A stretch of DNA of 6,024 bases from JBKJVQ01 sp046717125 (GTDB lineage Bacteria; Pseudomonadota; Alphaproteobacteria; Rhizobiales; Methyloligellaceae), in the NCBI GenBank assembly GCA_046717125.1, contig JBKJVQ010000034.1, positions 1 through 6,024 of the forward strand. Reading direction: 5' to 3'. The translations under genes and the position numbers were made by a program. Below the pieces are notes generated by a model that worked only from the letters and a program-made list of their open reading frames with translations, made no database searches and was not told the origin of the DNA. Positions within the stretch are counted from its first letter, which is position 1. Each line of letters opens with the position of its first letter. This document shows positions 5,216-6,024 of the stretch, in pieces.

Positions 5216-5232
5216 GCAAAGAGTGCGGGTCG

Positions 5233-5261
5233 CATGTACGCTCCGCCCTTTGCCAAGTCAA
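5233..5261 (-). promoter_or_regulatory. Sigma70-type promoter of tRNA-Asp
   Basis: On the minus strand, TTGACT (5256-5261) and TACATG (5233-5238) are separated by exactly 17 bases. The TTGAC core is a full match and the -10 is a partial one. Transcription would begin about 10 bases before the mature 5' end of tRNA-Asp. This implies that tRNA-Asp does not depend on co-transcription with the upstream tRNA. Confidence 0.68.
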
Positions 5262-5293
5262 GGCGGCGGCCCTCAGCTGCGCGCTACGTCACG

Positions 5294-5322
5294 CTTGCAC
5301 TGATTGGTGAAGCGGTTATGAA
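5294..5322 (+). promoter_or_regulatory. Candidate promoter of the carbonic anhydrase gene
   Basis: TTGCAC (5295-5300) and TATGAA (5317-5322) are 16 bases apart on the plus strand. The -10 hexamer ends 6 bases before the ATG at 5329, so the predicted start of transcription falls on or beside the A of the start codon. It is divergent from the tRNA-Asp promoter in the same 113-base spacer. Confidence 0.35.
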
Positions 5323-5328
5323 GCCGCA

Positions 5329-6000
5329 ATGGACGAATTGATCGAGGGGTATCGCCGCTTCCGGGCGACGCTGTGGCTGGAAGAACGGCAGCGTTTCGAG
5401 CGCTTGGCGGCGAAGGGTCAGAAGCCCCGCACGCTCGTCATCGCCTGCTGCGACAGCCGCGTCGATCCGCAGATGATCTTCAACGCGTCCCCCGGCGAAC
5501 TCTTCGTCATACGCAATGTCGCGAACCTCGTTCCTTCCTACCAGCCCGACGCCGCCCTCCACGGGACCAGCGCGGCGATCGAGTACGCGGTTCGCTCCCT
5601 CGAAGTCGCGCAGATCGTTGTTCTCGGCCACGCGCATTGCGGCGGCATTGGTGCACTTCTGAGCGAGAAGCCGGCGATGACGGACGACTTCGTCCAGAAC
5701 TGGATGACCTTGGCAAAGGCCGCGCGCGACGCAGCCTGCGCGGTGCCAGGCCTGACGGACGAGGAACGCGTGCGCCTCGCGGAGAAGGAAGCCGTGAAAG
5801 TTTCGCTACGCAACTTGCGAACTTTCCCGTGGATCGAGGATCGGGTGAAGGCAGGAACGCTCGCGCTGCATGGCTGCTATTTCGGCGTGGCCTCGGGCGA
5901 GCTGCTTTTCCTCGGTCCCGACGGTGAATTCTCTGTGGTGCCGTCCGATGGAGAGAACGGAATGCCGGAAGCGTCAGCGCAAAGCGATGGTGGGCGGTGA
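5329..6000 (+). CDS. Beta-class carbonic anhydrase
   Basis: A 223-residue cytosolic zinc enzyme that interconverts CO2 and bicarbonate. The beta-class signatures are complete: C40-x-D42-S-R44 (in IACCDSRVDP) provides one zinc Cys and the Asp-Arg dyad, and H101-x-x-C104 (GHAHCGGIGAL) provides the other two ligands. FVIRNVANLVP (59-69) and the C-terminal LHGCYFGVASGELLFLG are also typical. Length is normal for the family. The ATG at 5329 matches the usual N-terminal region (helix leading to ERFERLAAKGQKP) but has no Shine-Dalgarno; a promoter-like pair suggests a leaderless mRNA. It is the only plus-strand gene and lies between two minus-strand tRNAs. Its last four codons and stop lie within the tRNA-Val gene. 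Confidence 0.94.
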   Translation: MDELIEGYRRFRATLWLEERQRFERLAAKGQKPRTLVIACCDSRVDPQMIFNASPGELFVIRNVANLVPSYQPDAALHGTSAAIEYAVRSLEVAQIVVLGHAHCGGIGALLSEKPAMTDDFVQNWMTLAKAARDAACAVPGLTDEERVRLAEKEAVKVSLRNLRTFPWIEDRVKAGTLALHGCYFGVASGELLFLGPDGEFSVVPSDGENGMPEASAQSDGGR

Positions 6001-6024
6001 GAGGGTCGAACTCCCGACATCCTC
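5988..6024 (-). tRNA. tRNA 3' part, probably tRNA-Val (truncated by window edge)
   Basis: Read on the minus strand, the visible 37 nt contain part of the anticodon stem (GAGG), variable loop ATGTC, T arm GGGAG-TTCGACC-CTCTC, 3' acceptor strand ACCGCCC, discriminator A and encoded CCA (5988-5990). The anticodon is outside the window. The ACCGCCC-A-CCA end and the tRNA-Val/tRNA-Asp/nuoA order of related genomes point to tRNA-Val. That it is a tRNA is near certain; the amino acid is inferred. Confidence 0.82.

Overview
The window comes from a high-GC alphaproteobacterium, most likely a Hyphomicrobiales (Rhizobiales) member near Bradyrhizobiaceae/Xanthobacteraceae. This rests on the protein wording of the complex I subunits, the order tRNA-Val / tRNA-Asp / nuoA, and two dispersed palindromic repeat types that I recognise from that group. 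Almost everything is on the minus strand, so the biological order runs from right to left.

Right end (about 5139-6024): the 3' part of a tRNA, probably tRNA-Val, runs off the window edge, and a complete tRNA-Asp(GTC) lies at 5139-5215. Both are on the minus strand. Between them, on the plus strand, is a beta-class carbonic anhydrase. Its stop codon lies inside the tRNA-Val gene, and its start codon sits where transcription from a promoter-like pair would begin, so the mRNA may be leaderless. tRNA-Asp has its own good sigma70-type promoter.

Middle (4243-5138): a secreted M15-type (D-Ala-D-Ala carboxypeptidase/endopeptidase-like) metallopeptidase with a long Arg/Ser/Gly-rich tail built partly from three 11-residue repeats. 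It is preceded by a 200-base spacer with an operator-like inverted repeat and followed by a stem-loop.

Left two thirds (1-4105): the start of the respiratory complex I operon, nuoA-nuoB-nuoC-[FlK-type thioesterase]-[GFA-family zinc protein]-nuoD-[36-codon small ORF]-nuoE (first 10 codons only). The unusual point is the two-gene insert between nuoC and nuoD. The junctions nuoC/thioesterase and thioesterase/GFA are ATGA overlaps, and GFA/nuoD overlap by 8 bases, so the insert is fully integrated in the translation of the operon. The thioesterase aligns without gaps to fluoroacetyl-CoA thioesterase FlK as I recall it, keeping the catalytic Thr42, Glu50 and His76 at the same numbers but with Met instead of the 'gate' Phe36.

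Functionally, NuoB, C and D form the Q-module/connecting arm of NADH:quinone oxidoreductase and NuoA is a membrane subunit at its foot. The two inserted enzymes look like detoxification or acyl-CoA clean-up functions (thioester hydrolysis; GFA zinc fold related to glutathione-formaldehyde chemistry) made together with complex I. Repeats interrupt the operon at nuoB/nuoC (a composite palindrome) and nuoD/nuoE (a GC-rich hairpin element).
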